Shown: positions 22,173-34,397 of the stretch, piece after piece
Layout of the letters: every line of letters begins with the position of its first letter
Numbering within the stretch: position 1 is the stretch's first letter
Assembly (NCBI GenBank): GCA_001599915.1
Contig: BCIG01000022.1
Coordinates: 248,001 to 312,000 of the forward strand
Source of the DNA: Symbiotaphrina buchneri
Taxonomy: Eukaryota; Ascomycota; Symbiotaphrinales; Symbiotaphrinaceae
DNA: 64,000 nt
Reading direction: 5' to 3'
The notes under the pieces: model-generated
What the model saw: the letters and a program-made list of their open reading frames with translations, nothing else
Database searches by the model: none
Told to the model about the DNA's origin: nothing
Made by a program: the position numbers and the translations under genes

Positions 22173-22858
22173 GGCTAGACTGGGTAGGCCGAGTAGGCTC
22201 CCGTCCTACACGAGCGAGCCCGATGAATGGATGCCGTTGTTCTCCGTGGAAGAGGAAGACGGGCGCGGATCAGTACGGAGTCGATGGAGTCGTGTCTTGG
22301 AGCGGGATCTTGCTTGGGAAAGATGGTGAGATGCTTCGTATGCTCAGCGATGGTTGACAGTGAAGGCAGTTGACTAGCAGTTGAGGTAGGTGAGCAGGGG
22401 CTGGCGGGTTGAGGCAATGCGTCAGGCCTTTGAGGTCGTTTCAATACGGAGTAAGCCTTACCGTACCTAACCTGGTGCGGTGGTGCACGTGCGCAGGGTG
22501 AAGGGCGAGAGATGGCAACCGCAAAAGGTACCTTTGTAATACGGGCTGTACCACGTAGAAACATACAGCGCTGACAGTACTCGTAGGTACCTCAATCAGA
22601 CCTTAGCCACCAAGTACCTTACCCTTCGGTAACAGTAATCTCCTCGTATGAGAACGCTCAGTACTCGCACCGCCAGCCTCGTGATCATCACCAACATCAA
22701 AAAGCCTTCCACGGCTGAGACGGGCTCATGGCTGCAACCATGATACTTGTACTATTATCGATGGACCACCCGGAGCGCCATTCCCAATCATAGACACACG
22801 CAGTGTCATCTGTCCGGTCGAGCGACGGACAATTCGCGCTCCAGAGCCGCAAGTGACA
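22173..22858. promoter_or_regulatory. Divergent intergenic region between Rab5 and SAC1 genes
   Basis: Common upstream region of two divergent genes. It contains TACCTTACC-type motifs near 22576-22625 and a GTACGGAGT motif near 22273. No gene supported. Confidence 0.5.
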
Positions 22859-25073
22859 ATGACTTCTCTCCTCCCTTTCCGCGACATCAACGTCCACGCC
22901 TCATCGTCTCATTATGCATTCGCCTCTCCTTCCTCTCCAAACGCACCGACGCTGGTCGTGGAGCGCCCTTCCGGCGACATTAGGCTGCAAGATGGTAGTC
23001 TGCTCGGTAGCAAGCGTGTCTCCAGCATTGCCGGTATTCTGGGCATAATCAAGCTGCGATTAGGTATGCACGGCCGCACCTGTTGCCCGCCTTCGTCTTC
23101 TCATCGTTGTGTGCAGATAAATACATAATCGTAATCACCAAAGCTCAGCCGATGGGCCGCATAAAGGGGCACATGGTATACAAGGTCATTGCCACAGAGT
23201 TTCTTCCTTTGCGCGAACGGCCATTGCATGATCACGATGAGGACACCTATCTTTCGCTCCTCAAATCCTTATTGAAGGTCGGACCAATGTACTTTTCATA
23301 TTCCTTCGATCTTACCAATTCGTTCCAACGGCAATCCCACGCCGATTACCACGCTCCATTATGGAAACGCGCCGATGATAGATTTTTCTGGAACAGGTTC
23401 GTTCAGTCAGACCTGATTGACTTCAGGACCGGGAGCAGCACTAGTTTGAGACGGCATCACGGAGAACAGCCCTCCGTTGACCCTTACATACTGCCCGTGA
23501 TGTTCGGGATGCTAGAGATCAGACCGACTTCCGTCAAAGGCTCGCCCTTAACCTTCATTTTGATCACCAGGAGGTCTAGGCACAGAGTCGGGACCAGATA
23601 CTTTACTAGAGGGATTGATGAACAGGGGCATGTGGCAAACTATAATGAGACTGAGCAAATCGTCATATTGAACGACGCATCTGTAGGTCTCGGCGGGTTT
23701 GCCGGGAGTTACACCTTACAGAATGAGAAGGTAGGGGCATTTGACGGCCGTGAAGTGCAGGTCATGTCGTACGTGCAGACAAGAGGAAGCGTTCCACTGT
23801 ACTGGGCTGAAATCAACACACTTCATTACACTCCTAGACTTCAGATTAGAGGGGTGGATTCGGCATTGGCGGCCGCCAAAGCGCATTTTGATGAGCAAAT
23901 CCGGATTTACGGTGACAATTATCTGGTCAATCTGGTCAACCACAAAGGTCGCGAGGAAAGAGTGAAGAAAGCATATGAGCACATGGTGAAAATCTTGGTG
24001 TCTGCACCCTCTGAAGAGAAAGAGTCGGACATCGAAACAGATGAAAAATTCCGGGTTGTCGAACCTGGGAGGCGAGGCCACCAATATGACCGGCTTCACT
24101 ACATATACTTCGACTTTCACAATGAGACCAAGGGCCTCCGGTGGCATCGTGCACAGTTGCTTCTGGAACAGTTGGGTGACGCTCTCGAGAAGCAGCAGTA
24201 TTTCCGTGGAGTGGATATGCCAGCTGATCCCGCCGGTCGCATGGAGGTGCGCAACCTGCAGACAAGTGTCGTCCGCACAAACTGCATGGACTGTTTAGAT
24301 CGGACGAACGTGGTCCAGAGTATGTTGGGAAGAGTTGCGCTCAACCGGATGCTTACAGATGTTGGGATATTGAGACCTGGAGAGACGGCACAAGAAGATG
24401 CAGCTTTCGAACACCTCTTCCGAAACGTCTGGGCAGACAACGCAGACGTAGTCTCGAAGACATACTCAGGAACCGGTGCGTTGAAAACGGACTTTACCAG
24501 GACAGGCAACAGGACCAGAGTTGGTATGGTTCAAGACTTGAGCAACTCCATCACCCGCTATCTTCGCAACAATTTCCGCGATGGACCAAGGCAAGACGGG
24601 TTCGACCTCTTCCTTGGGGCGTATCTTCCGTCGTCCTCGATCATTGGCAGCAGTCTCCTGTTTGTCGATCGCCGGCCCATCCTGATTCAAGCGATTCCTT
24701 ATCTTCTGGCCGCTAGCATCTTCATGATCGTGGTAGCCACTTGCACTCGCCGGCTTCCGGACGCTGCAGCGTGGCCTCTCAGAATCTTCGTACTCTGCTG
24801 GCTCTTGGTAGGCGCGTACTGCTTTCACTTTATCACTGCTCATGGTGTTCTCTACGTAAGTCATGCCGCACATTCCTTAAGCTATGCGCTGAGACATCCC
24901 AGGTCAATTGGCCAAAGCTTAACCCACCTCAGTACGCCCTCGAAGGGTATCAAGAAGCCCTCAGCAATGTCAGGAAGGACAAGGTGATCGGACCGCTGGT
25001 CAACAGGTCAGGTCGCAGCGTGAGTGCATCGCGACTTAGCTATCTAGAAGAAGGTAAGAAGAGGATTGAATAG
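22859..25073 (+). CDS. SAC1: Phosphoinositide phosphatase Sac1
   Basis: Dephosphorylates PI4P (and other monophosphoinositides) at the ER and Golgi. Spliced length 704 residues, with introns at 23064-23116 and 24856-24902. The SAC domain carries the N-terminal module and the catalytic CX5R motif in NCMDCLDRTNVVQSMLGR. Two hydrophobic helices near the C-terminus (LIQAIPYLLAASIFMIVVAT and FVLCWLLVGAYCFHFITAHG) give the usual ER hairpin anchor. Without the second intron the frame would end soon after with an unrelated tail; splicing yields VLYVNWPKLNPPQY, the conserved Sac1 ending. The ATG at 22859 precedes SLLPFRDINVH. Confidence 0.96.
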
Positions 25074-25549
25074 ACGGGCCATGTATGAAGTAGTCTATCA
25101 GCATAAGCAGAGTCGTATCATTCTGTCCCGACTGTCTGTATTTCCACCTCCTTCCAGTTGTTGGCGAAGTGTGCTATTGCAATGGCCCCATAGTTCGATA
25201 CAAGCAGTTATTCATTGGGATGGATTCGATTATGCAATCGTCCCAGCACATTATAAGTTTGTTAGGCCGCGAGAATCCTTGAAGAGGGAATTTAAGTCCA
25301 GCTACTGGGTGATTCTACGAGTCATCGAGAGGAACTGGTAGCCTGGTCAATTTCATGAGCCCTGCAAGCTAATGTTCCTGTTGAATTGGTTGGGAAGAAT
25401 TGAACAATCGATCTATTCTCTATTGAAGTGTCTAGATAACAACGAAAATGCAGGAGGGGGTGTCCGGCGACAAGAACCATCTCTTTATCTCCCGTCAACG
25501 CCAAGTTATTGCTCTATCGGCATGGCCCTCTATGTGTTTCACGCGTAGC
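25074..25549. other. Convergent intergenic region
   Basis: Lies between the 3' ends of SAC1 and the thioesterase-like gene. Nothing recognised. Confidence 0.5.
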
Positions 25550-26757
25550 TCAGGCAAGAATATCCGCGTGCACACCAAGGGCAGCTGATTCTCCGGTAAA
25601 CTCGTCGTCCAAGCCGTCCAGGCCGGCCAACATGTCTCCCAGCCTCAAGCCTCGTCTCCTCTCCTGCTCTATGCGATCCCAGTCCCATTCCGCCACGTCC
25701 TCTGTTCCCTCGGAATCAATGCTATTCTTAGGTAGTAGACTGTCCACCGTGGCCTGTTTCACAGCCTCCAGCCTCTCGGCTACATTGACAGGTAACGCCA
25801 TTGGCTCTCCATCCAATTCAGGGGTCGATGACTGAGAGGAGGATCCTGCCAGGCCTGGTGTGGCAATGGCCGGTTTCGGTGGCAGGACCCCAGAGGCTTG
25901 CAAGACAACCTCGGGCGGGATTGTGAGGCGGCCCTTCTTGAAGACATACTTGCTGAGAGCAGAGGCAAATATGGCAGGATGAGGCTTGCCTTCTGCCCTT
26001 TCCAGCTTTTCCGACTTACTCTTCTTAGGCTCTTGTTCAGGGTACAGGCTGTACGCCTTTGGGACCGCATAGCCGGGTTTTATAAAATGGGTCACGACAT
26101 AGAACCACTTCTTGTCCCAGGAGAGGACTCGCGACCACATCTCGTACCGTTCTAGGGGTTTAATCTCTCTTCTGAAGCAACAGCTCACCGCACCAAGCAT
26201 GACGTTGAATCTAGCTTTCCCACCCATCTCCTTCCGATGGTCATTTTGCACCTTCTCGCACCCAGAGGAAAGCAAGGTACAGACCAGATGAGTGCGGGAG
26301 ACATCAAGATCCGAAAAGTAAGTGCTATTCGATTTATGGCTGTCGGCAGGGCTGGTCAGCTTGGCATCCGCGAGGGCTCAGCGACGTACATGTTGTAGTC
26401 GCATTCTGTCAGTGGATTGCGAGAAGGCGTGATCATCGGTTGAAATAGATGGGCTGGGCTCGGCTTGACCTTTGGCCGTTGAGACGGCAGCAGATATCTA
26501 AAGCCATTGAACAGACGGATCTGCCGGAATAGGGTTAACACTACCGGACGGATTTCTGGGGTGAGGAGGGCGGCGCATACATGCCACACAAACGGAGCGG
26601 TTTTGATATTTGCCAGAATGAAAAGCAGGCAGATGGCCTTCCATATGGAGAACGAGGGGAGGTACTGTTGGACCAAGTCGCGGAGGCGCGAAATATACAA
26701 GGGAACGGCCATGAGGGATAGCCAAAGACAGAAAGAAACGACAGAAAAGAAAGACAC
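25550..26757 (-). CDS. THEM6-like, 4HBT_2 thioesterase-fold membrane protein
   Basis: Spliced length 385 residues with one intron (26340-26389). The N-terminus has two hydrophobic helices (VVSFCLWLSLMAVPLYISRL; ICLLFILANIKTAPFVWHVC). The hot-dog domain starts at CDYNIHKSNSTYFSDLDVSR, continues through the spliced LGAVSCCFRREIKPLERYEMWSRV and ends near WFYVVTHFIKPG. This layout matches fungal THEM6-like proteins, sometimes mislabelled as capsule polysaccharide proteins. A long acidic/Ser-rich C-terminal tail ends in ERRRGLRLGDMLAGLDGLDDEF, a block I recall as conserved in ascomycete members. The fold predicts acyl-CoA or acyl-thioester binding at a membrane; actual substrate is unknown. Confidence 0.82.
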
Positions 26758-27238
26758 GAGGAGGGGATAGGACAGCTCCGAAGGGGACCAAAGGGGAGAA
26801 TTAAACAGGAGAGATCAAGAGAACAGGCCGTGGTGGTCCAACGTCAGCATCGCGCGCGCATCATCTCCTCCGGGAGGTGAACGAGAAGTCTCCGGGGTTT
26901 TACCGAGGCACAGCAACAGCTAATAGTACGAAGTCAAGGTAGTCACAGAGTGGTCCACCTCAACACATAGGACACACCGTCTCCATGGCAGATATGAGGA
27001 AGCAAGACCATCGCCTCATACGGGTTGCATTGTTATATTCCATATTGTGCTCATGCTCAACAGGTATGCTCTCGCAACCCTCGTCCCTACACAAACCACT
27101 CCGCACAAAGAAACGCCACGTCCGCTCATGACAAGCTGCCGAAGAATCTCCCTTTCTTTTCTATTCAGTTTCAAAACGCCGGCCAATGCAAGAAGTCTTT
27201 TTTTGCTATCCTCACCGTCACGCCGACCACATGACGCT
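26758..27238. other. Intergenic region between NOP7 3' end and the thioesterase-like gene
   Basis: Upstream region of the thioesterase-like gene and 3' flank of NOP7. Nothing recognised. Confidence 0.45.
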
Positions 27239-29413
27239 CTACGCTTTCGCTTTCTCAATCCTCCTCCTCTTTCTTCGGAGTTGTTCGGCTTCCTCCTCCT
27301 TCTTGCGGTTGCTGTACAACATCTTCTCCAATATCTTCCTTTTCTTGCGCGACATCATCATCTTCTGCCTCTCCAATTCCTCTTCCTCCTCCCGCCGCTT
27401 CTTCGCGGCCCGCTTTCTGGCATCATCTTTGGCCGACTTTCTTTTCTCAGTACCGGCGTCACCGGCAGTGCTCGCCGAGAATGGCAGTCCGGCAGCCTCG
27501 GCCTCCAATTCCCGCTGATGAACATCCTTGGCAATGGCTTCTTCGTCTTCGGATTCTTCGGCATCTTGATCACCGAATCCACTCCAGTCGTTTCCTTCTC
27601 CTTCTTCTTCGCTTTCCTCGTCTTCTTCGTCACTCTCACTTCCAGCCACGTCCATGCCTTCCCCAGCTTCGATATCTGCGCTGGCGTCTTCGCCTGCAAG
27701 AACTGATGGGGCACTCCTCTCGTCCGTCTCCTCTTCCGACTCACTTTCCTCGCCAGCTTCCAATTCTTCGGCCTCTTCCTCTTCGGCTTCTTCAGCTTCA
27801 CCTTCCCTTTCTTGCTCGGCAAGTGGAAGTGTAGGGTCATATGCTCCCTTCGTGGGCTTCACCCATGGACTCAGATGTGGAGGTAATGTCGCGCCGGGGG
27901 CATAGAGATCAGGTCGGAGGAGCTTACCCTCGTTTACACAATCCCAAACCCATTGTGGTTGGATGTAAATCCGTCCTGGGTACCGTTTCGCGGACTTCGC
28001 CACCATCACACCGCCATCGGTTTCTTGTCCCGTCACAGTCTCGGCAGGCGTTTCGGGCAGTGAATCTTGCGGAAGAGGGGGTCTATCCACGATCTGGTGT
28101 GTAATGTTAGGGTCCGCCTCATCACTCGTGAAAGCCCCATCTCCTAAGACTGCATCCCAGCCGATGCGCTTGCATCCAAAGGCGCGGAGGAGAAACTCCA
28201 GTGGTTGCCTCGGCGTCTCTCTCGACAGATAGAAAGTGAAGGGCGCAAATAGTGCACCTGCTTCAGCGCTACTTTGTTGCGGCTGCGGAAGGATATCGGC
28301 ATCCGGGGCTGCAGGAGCGTCAAATTTATCGATGGCTTCAGTGATCAAGTCTTCCTCAATTGCTTGTTGCACATCATCCTGTGCTGCAGCACCTTCGGAA
28401 GCACCCTTGAACGCCGTCATATCAATCGGCTCAGAACTTTGGGAGACAGGGGTCGCCGCCGGTGGCAATGCTGCGATCGAGCCGTTGACACCTCGACCTT
28501 CAAGAGTGAAGGCACCCAGCTCGCCCCCTTTTTCATCGCTAGCTGCATTGAACTTTGGCGGGTATACGAGCCCAACTGAAGTGTACAGCCGGAAATTGAC
28601 GAACCCAAGCAACGTAGTGTAAAATTCCACAAAGGTGCCCATGATGCGAAAGTCGACGTCTCCTGTCACTCTCTGGACAAATCTGTATGGGACAAGCCAA
28701 AGAATGTCTTGCCCCTGGATCGTGGCCTGATAGTAGATCCCTTTGATAGACAAGAATGACTTTCGAAGGGAGTGCGTGACGATGAGGTAGTGCTCGAATT
28801 CCATACACAGCCGCTGGCACAAGGCTATGGTCTTAGGTGGTACCGTCGTTGTCGACGGCAGGTTCGCAAACAGGAACAACATCGACAGAGCATCGTCAAG
28901 GTCGCGTAAGGCATCATGGAAAGTCGGATATCGTTCCTTTATAATGTGATCCAGCGAAAGCCTCGGATCGTTGTTCTTCTCGAGTCTTGCTGCATCTCCG
29001 ACCTCGCCACGTCCCAGTGCTCTTCCGATCTTCTTTGACAAAGCCTTGTGTTCGCGAAATTTTGCTAGAAGCGGTTCGTGAAGCAGGTATTGAATATCCT
29101 TTGTGTAATAGAAGGTAGGGGACGGAGTCGCGGATTTGAAAGCCTTTTTCTTATTGCGTGGTTCACGAGGATATATGCCTAGTATATGTGAGCCCTAGCA
29201 AGGTATTGTCCAAGGAGGAATTTGGCCTACCTTTAAAGATGCAGAGGCGACGAAAGTCCGGAAGGGATATCTGTAACTTTCGCACAGCCTGTGTACGGGT
29301 TATGAAGTTCTTGGCCTGGCCAGAAGTTCCTGAGGTACGAGGCACCGGTCAGCGCAGTCCGAGACGACAGGTGGGAACAGGGGATACAAACCCTTCTTCT
29401 TGATCTTCGCCAT
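27239..29413 (-). CDS. NOP7: Pescadillo homologue Nop7 (PeBoW complex, 60S ribosome biogenesis)
   Basis: Nucleolar factor that works with Erb1 and Ytm1 in 27S pre-rRNA processing. Spliced length 686 residues; introns 29330-29391 and 29179-29230. Exon 1 is only 22 bases (MAKIKKKG); exon 2 gives [20 protein letters not shown], the Pescadillo N-terminal signature, followed by [12 protein letters not shown]. The BRCT domain lies around [20 protein letters not shown] to [20 protein letters not shown]. After it comes a strongly acidic stretch and a Lys/Arg-rich C-terminal coiled coil ([20 protein letters not shown]). The acidic stretch makes a long CT-rich antisense open frame that is not a gene. 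Confidence 0.96.
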
Positions 29414-29881
29414 TGTTGGCCTGCTTCGTCGACAGATCCTTCCAATTCCTTCTTACGCGCTGTAAGATTTGGGAGGGAGAGGGTTGTCTAGCGGTGGGCG
29501 GTGGGCAAGAATAATAATTTAATGGGCAGTTGGCGGCGTTGCAAACTCGGGGGGGCAGAAAAAAAGCTGCTGTCTGTGCGCCTGCGCTCGCGCGCTTTGG
29601 GCGGTGGGAGGAGAGGAGGAGGCGGAGAAACCAAATCCCGTAAGTTCGATACCTCACATTCCAGGCGATCAGGTTAGCTCGCGTCTCACGGAGAACAGCT
29701 GCTGCGAGGTCGTAGCTTCGCGACTTCATACTGTCTTCTCCGGGTTGCTGTGATCTATCTCTGCATCGGTTATCAGGTGTGTTCGTGCACAGCTGGCCCC
29801 TGCCGATACAGTGCTCTTGTTCCGGCCATGCCAGCGGCCTCTCATCACCAGTAGACTCGGCTCGCTACGCCTACTGACCCC
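29414..29881. promoter_or_regulatory. Divergent intergenic region between NOP7 and GAB1
   Basis: Shared upstream region of two divergent genes, 468 bases. No specific site claimed. Confidence 0.5.
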
Positions 29882-31437
29882 ATGTCCATCGACCGTCGGA
29901 AAGTTGCCCTCTTTGCAGGTGCCGTGGCCGTGCGATTGCTACTCTTCCTGGCCTTCCCCGCATTGCCAGACTTGTTGACCGGTCGGGTGGAAATATCAAC
30001 GCCGGTGAATAGTTTCAAAAGATGTATGTCATTTTGACGCGCTCCACGAGTTGGTCATGCTCACTTCGGCTGCAGTACAAGAAGGATTGTTCCTATATAC
30101 ACACAATGTTCCCCCTTACGATGGAGGAGTCTTCCACCAGGTATGCACAATTGACGGACCCTAAAGGCTCGATCCAGTCATTGAGCGCGGCAATTAGGCA
30201 CCACTTCTGCTACCGCTGTTCGGCCTTCTACCAGATCCCTCGCAGTATCCATGGGTCACTTACTTTCTGTATATCGCCATCGATCTTCTCTGTGCGAATC
30301 TGTTGATTCAAATCGCGGAGTCCGGCGAGTCGACCTCCAGCAAGCTGTATACCTCGCCGAGGAAAGACACAAAGTATGACAATGTCTCGGTTGCGGCTGC
30401 GTAAGTACCAACCCGCTCCGCAAACGCAACAGCCTCATAGGTCCGGTATTGATGGCCGACGCAGCTTTCTTTTGAACCCTTTCACAATCGCAACATGCCT
30501 CGCGCGTCCGACGAGCGTCTTTACCAACTGCGCCGTACTTTATGCTATCGCTCAGGCCGTGGCTGGAAATGTCGTCACATCCATGTTAGGCCTGGCTCTC
30601 GCCTCCTATCTGTCCCTCTATCCTATGCTCCTTTTCCCGCCTTTGGCATTGCTCTGCTATGATCATCAGACGCGGAGAGAAAAGCAGCCAGGCCTGAGTT
30701 TCGCAGTGACGCAAGTTGCGACCAGTGCCATAGCGCTTTCAACCCTGTTATATCTCTCATACCTCCTCACCGGAGGCTCATGGGAGTTTCTGGCGTCTAC
30801 TTATGGTGTGCAATTGCTACTTCCGGACTTGACGCCGAACGTCGGTTTGTGGTGGTATTTCTTCATCGAGATGTTTGATTCCTTCCGGGAATTCTTCCTG
30901 GGGGTGTTCTGGCTGCATCTGAGCGGTTACGTCGGCGGACTGAGCTTCCGAGTCAGGTGGGTCGTACCGTCCCGAGTCCTTGCATTAGCTAACCATAACA
31001 TCCTCCTGCAGAAGCCAGCCGCTATTTGTGATCACGGCACTTCTTGGTCTGATCGCCATCTTCAAACCTTACCCTAGTATCTCTGATACTTCGCTATTCT
31101 TTTCACTCCTTCCATTATACCGTCATGTGTTCCCTTGTAAGTTCCCGAGCACCACTCTCCACTTCCCTGAGTACGTCTCAATGTTCATGTGATAGTGATG
31201 CGATACACCTTCTTCGCCGTGGCGACCTTGCTGTATGCCACCCTGCTTGGCCCGGCCTTCTACTATCTCTGGATATATGCAGGCTCCGGAAACGCGAACT
31301 TTTTCTATGCCATTACTCTTGTGTGGAGTCTTGGTTTATCCGTCGTGGTCATGGACCTTTTGTTTGCCGTCCTGCGCGATGAATGGGAAGTGGAACGACC
31401 GGAGATGAAGGGAAGAGAGATCCGACAGGTCGTCTGA
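29882..31437 (+). CDS. GAB1: GPI transamidase subunit Gab1 (PIG-U homologue)
   Basis: Polytopic ER membrane subunit of the complex that attaches GPI anchors to proteins. Spliced length 422 residues with five introns: 30024-30075, 30141-30197, 30401-30464, 30957-31011 and 31137-31195. Family marks are the N-terminal RRKVALFAGAVAVRLLLFLA helix, LQEGLFLYTHNVPPYDGGVF and HQAPLLLPLF across exons 2-3, NPFTIATCLARPTSVFTN, and GLWWYFFIEMFDSFREFF. About eight or more hydrophobic segments can be counted. The short C-terminal tail is charged. Its stop lies only 49 bases from the stop of the convergent NatD gene. Confidence 0.95.
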
Positions 31438-31486
31438 TTTCAGCCAGGGAAAGACCGGCCGGGTCAAAATGTATGGCTTAGCGATA

Positions 31487-32203
31487 TCAAGCCAGGTCAG
31501 GGACGTCCTTGAGCCTCTTTGATAGGATCACATAGCTCGGCATCTTTACCGTCCCATTCCGTAGCTTTCTAGGGGGCGGCGAGAATTCGTCCGGCGAATA
31601 GCCTAAAGCCTTGTAGAATTTGGACGCGGATGCGTTTGCAGTAAAGACAGTCAACATTGCCTTTCCAACTCCTACCCGACCGCCCACATCTTCCATGATG
31701 GACATCAGATGCTTCCCTAGTCCGCAACCTCTCAGAGACTCGGCTAGGTGGATCTCATAGCAGTATACAACCTCGAATCCGTCCTCGTAAGTGAGCATGA
31801 AGGAGAGGAATCCCTCGACATTGGGCGGAGCGCTGTATGGGTTCTCTGAATCGGACAGCTCCGATCGTCCGTCTGTCTGCTTGCTCACGAGGAGGTATCG
31901 AATGTCTGGCAGCCGCATTTCTCTCTTTTTCTTGCCAGTGGACCAGCCGATGCCGGACGAGCGGTATAATTGGCTGCTGGTCTCTTCGATCAACTCGAAA
32001 CATTTCTGCAAGTCCTTCCTGGATATTGTCTGCGACGACTCCAGGCGGATGGTGAACTTAGCCCCGCTGGAGGTAGGGGCATACTCCAGGTGATGGGCAG
32101 CCGAGAGGAATTGCCGCTTGAAGTTGTCAAGGTCGTAACTGTTTGCTCTTTCGATGATTGGCAAGCAGGCATTGCTCTCCTCGGGCGCCTTCCTCTTCGA
32201 CAT
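31487..32203 (-). CDS. NAT4: N-alpha-acetyltransferase 40 (NatD), histone H4/H2A N-terminus
   Basis: GNAT-fold enzyme that acetylates the N-terminal Ser of histones H4 and H2A. Starting at MSKRKAPEE it has 238 residues. The acetyl-CoA P-loop is RGCGLGKHLMSIME; the preceding strand VVYCYEIHLAESLRG and following TVFTANASASKFYKALGYSPDE match NatD. The short helix RMRLP-like KKREMRLPDIRYLLV is also typical. The frame stays open 43 codons upstream to an ATG at 32332; I prefer 32203 because homologues start close to this Lys/Arg-rich segment. No intron. Confidence 0.93.
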   Translation of the reverse strand: MSKRKAPEESNACLPIIERANSYDLDNFKRQFLSAAHHLEYAPTSSGAKFTIRLESSQTISRKDLQKCFELIEETSSQLYRSSGIGWSTGKKKREMRLPDIRYLLVSKQTDGRSELSDSENPYSAPPNVEGFLSFMLTYEDGFEVVYCYEIHLAESLRGCGLGKHLMSIMEDVGGRVGVGKAMLTVFTANASASKFYKALGYSPDEFSPPPRKLRNGTVKMPSYVILSKRLKDVPDLA

Positions 32204-33514
32204 GGCACTGCAGAATAACCCAATCCTACATCGCCTTACCTTACCGAGCGACCACCATCCCCAGATCGCGAGGGCGCGCGAAGGGACGCCGAGACGCGTC
32301 TCCAAGGCGGTGAGCGGTGGAATTTCGGTCAAATAAATGATCCGTCCGTAGCCCTGCCGGACCAGAAGCCGCAGGGTTAATCTTCGTCATAGTAGTTGCC
32401 TTTACCGTAGTGATGCTGCTGCTTGGGCGCTCTGCGTAAAGAGCATGAGGAGCATTCCCCGAGAATATGGAACAGTTCGTACACTGTTCACGCTCATGCG
32501 GCCCTCTTGCTGTCTGCAAGCTCATGCCACAGCGCACAAGGGCTCGAATATCCGAACCCGGAAACCGTTCCTCAGTCTTGATCATGTAAACTACCTGCTG
32601 GCACATGTATCCATGGCGACCTGAAGCTGATGGCTCCACACAGTTCATTCAGCGTGGGCGGGCACTAGCATTATGGCGTGACATTGTGCGAAACATGCAC
32701 AGTCCGTCTTTCTTCCTGTATCGTTTCCATGGACCGTGACAGTCGACTGATGGTGCATGATCAGAGATACCTCCTTCATCCACAAGGGAAGAGATGCGAC
32801 AGTTTGCGAGAGAAGAGTTTGAGCGAAACAAGCATGTCACGGATCTGGTACGATACAAGCGTGAATCTGGCAACTGATGCTTCCAAGGCAGAATAGCTCA
32901 CGATTGTTACAATACAGGGGCAAATCAGGTACCTTATATCTGTACAAGCGGGCCCACTGACTCCCTACCGGCAAGTGAGCTACTAACGGGCAGCAGACCG
33001 GCAAGACCCAGTTTGATACAATGAAGCGTTACATCATTGAACAAGCTGGATGACGTCCCTACGCGGACAACGATTCTCTCATGGATATCAAGACTGGCAC
33101 CTTGGCATCGCGTCAATATACGGGTCGTGTATGGGTTGGAAGCACTGCTAAGCTTGTTTCTAGCCCCCAACCGACAAGGACGCAGCATATGCACCGACAC
33201 GCTCGAGTCAATCTGATCGTATGGGGCGGGCTGCTCTGGGAACTCCTTTATGGAAAGTCGGTGTGGGGTTCGGGCTTTTAGCTCCTGAACGTAACGCAAG
33301 CTGGCTGGATGATCCTCCGCAAGCTGGGGCCGGCCACCGCGGGCCTAACGGCCGTGGACGGCTGCACTGCGAATGCCACGTCCCGAGGAGTCATCATTGC
33401 ACATTGGCTGCTGTGACAGTAGGTCGGACCGCAATGTCAATGACCGTGTGTTATGCATCCTCTCCTGATAAGCGCCGAATAAAGTGCATGCCGAGCTCCC
33501 ACCAACAGTGTGGC
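32204..33514. other. 1.3 kb intergenic region between NatD and RCF1
   Basis: No frame here has a convincing start, domain or codon pattern. The region holds the NatD upstream region, with a CTTACCTTACC motif near 32237, and the RCF1 3' flank. No tRNA found by eye. Confidence 0.45.
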
Positions 33515-34169
33515 CTATGACCCCCTTCCCTGTAAGAGATCCGTCAACGCCTCCAGTATGCTGCCTTCGCCTCGGCGCTCTGATCTCTCCAGGGCTTTCT
33601 TCGCCACAACTTCCGGCGGATTACCCCCTTGGTTTTGAGCCTGTCTCTCTGCTTGCCGCGCCGCTCGGACTGCCCGCTTCCGAGCTTCAGCCTCTTTCTC
33701 TTCTAGATCTCTCGCCTCAAGCTCCCTGATCCAGGCTTCCCGCTTCTCTTGTGCCTTCTTCTCTGCAATGACGCCCTCAAATTCCTTCCTCTTTGCGCGC
33801 TCAGTCTCCCAGTAGAATGATCCAGCAACCAGGGCTGCAAGTGTGAAGCCCTGAGCATATATACGTACGCGGAACATGCGGTTCGCTGTCTTGTGGTCCC
33901 CGGTACGGACGGACCTTGATGCCCGGTAAAGCGCATAGCAGGTTAAGGCGCAGCCTTTGCCGCGTCAGTATTGCATGTGCGGCGCCAAGGGAAGATGGCG
34001 GTTATACCTAGAGGAACAAGCGGCTCTTCCTTGATTCTCCGGAACAATTTCTGCCGCCGGTTCTCCTCGTAGAAGTCCCTTTGTCGTCGGTCAGCCCATT
34101 CAACAGATTCCCTAGGGATACTACTCACCCATTCTCGTCAAAGGACGATGGGAGGGGTGCCTTGGACAT
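33515..34169 (-). CDS. RCF1: Respiratory supercomplex factor 1 (HIG1 domain)
   Basis: Inner mitochondrial membrane protein that helps assemble complex IV and III-IV supercomplexes. Spliced length 183 residues; introns 34079-34128 and 33955-34007. The N-terminus is MSKAPLPSSFDENGDFYEEN. The HIG1 domain follows, with LFRRIKEEPLVPLGCALTCY and a second helix RIYAQGFTLAALVAGSFYW. The C-terminal half is a charged coiled coil (AEKKAQEKREAWIRELEARD). Length and layout match fungal Rcf1 rather than Rcf2. Confidence 0.95.
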
Positions 34170-34397
34170 TTGTTACGGCGTCTGCGGCTGAATCACTGAA
34201 TGATGCACGCGGATGATGTCCATTATGAGGTAAGGGTACGCTTCATATGGTCGCACTCTCAAATGCCTAAGTGGGGAAAGCGTCATCAGAGGAACGGAAA
34301 AGCTATAATACCGGGCAGGGTACGCCGTACCTTAGCTCCATATTACTTCCGTGTGAAGTCAAGGAAATTCACCGCCATTGTCAGCATCGCAACGGCA

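Noticed and set aside
27047-27706. 219-codon plus-strand open frame rich in Leu/Ser/Phe
   Set aside because: Antisense shadow of the acidic and Lys-rich C-terminal part of NOP7.
32204-33514. A missing gene in the 1.3 kb gap between NatD and RCF1
   Set aside because: All frames are short, and I could not splice any pair into a recognisable product.
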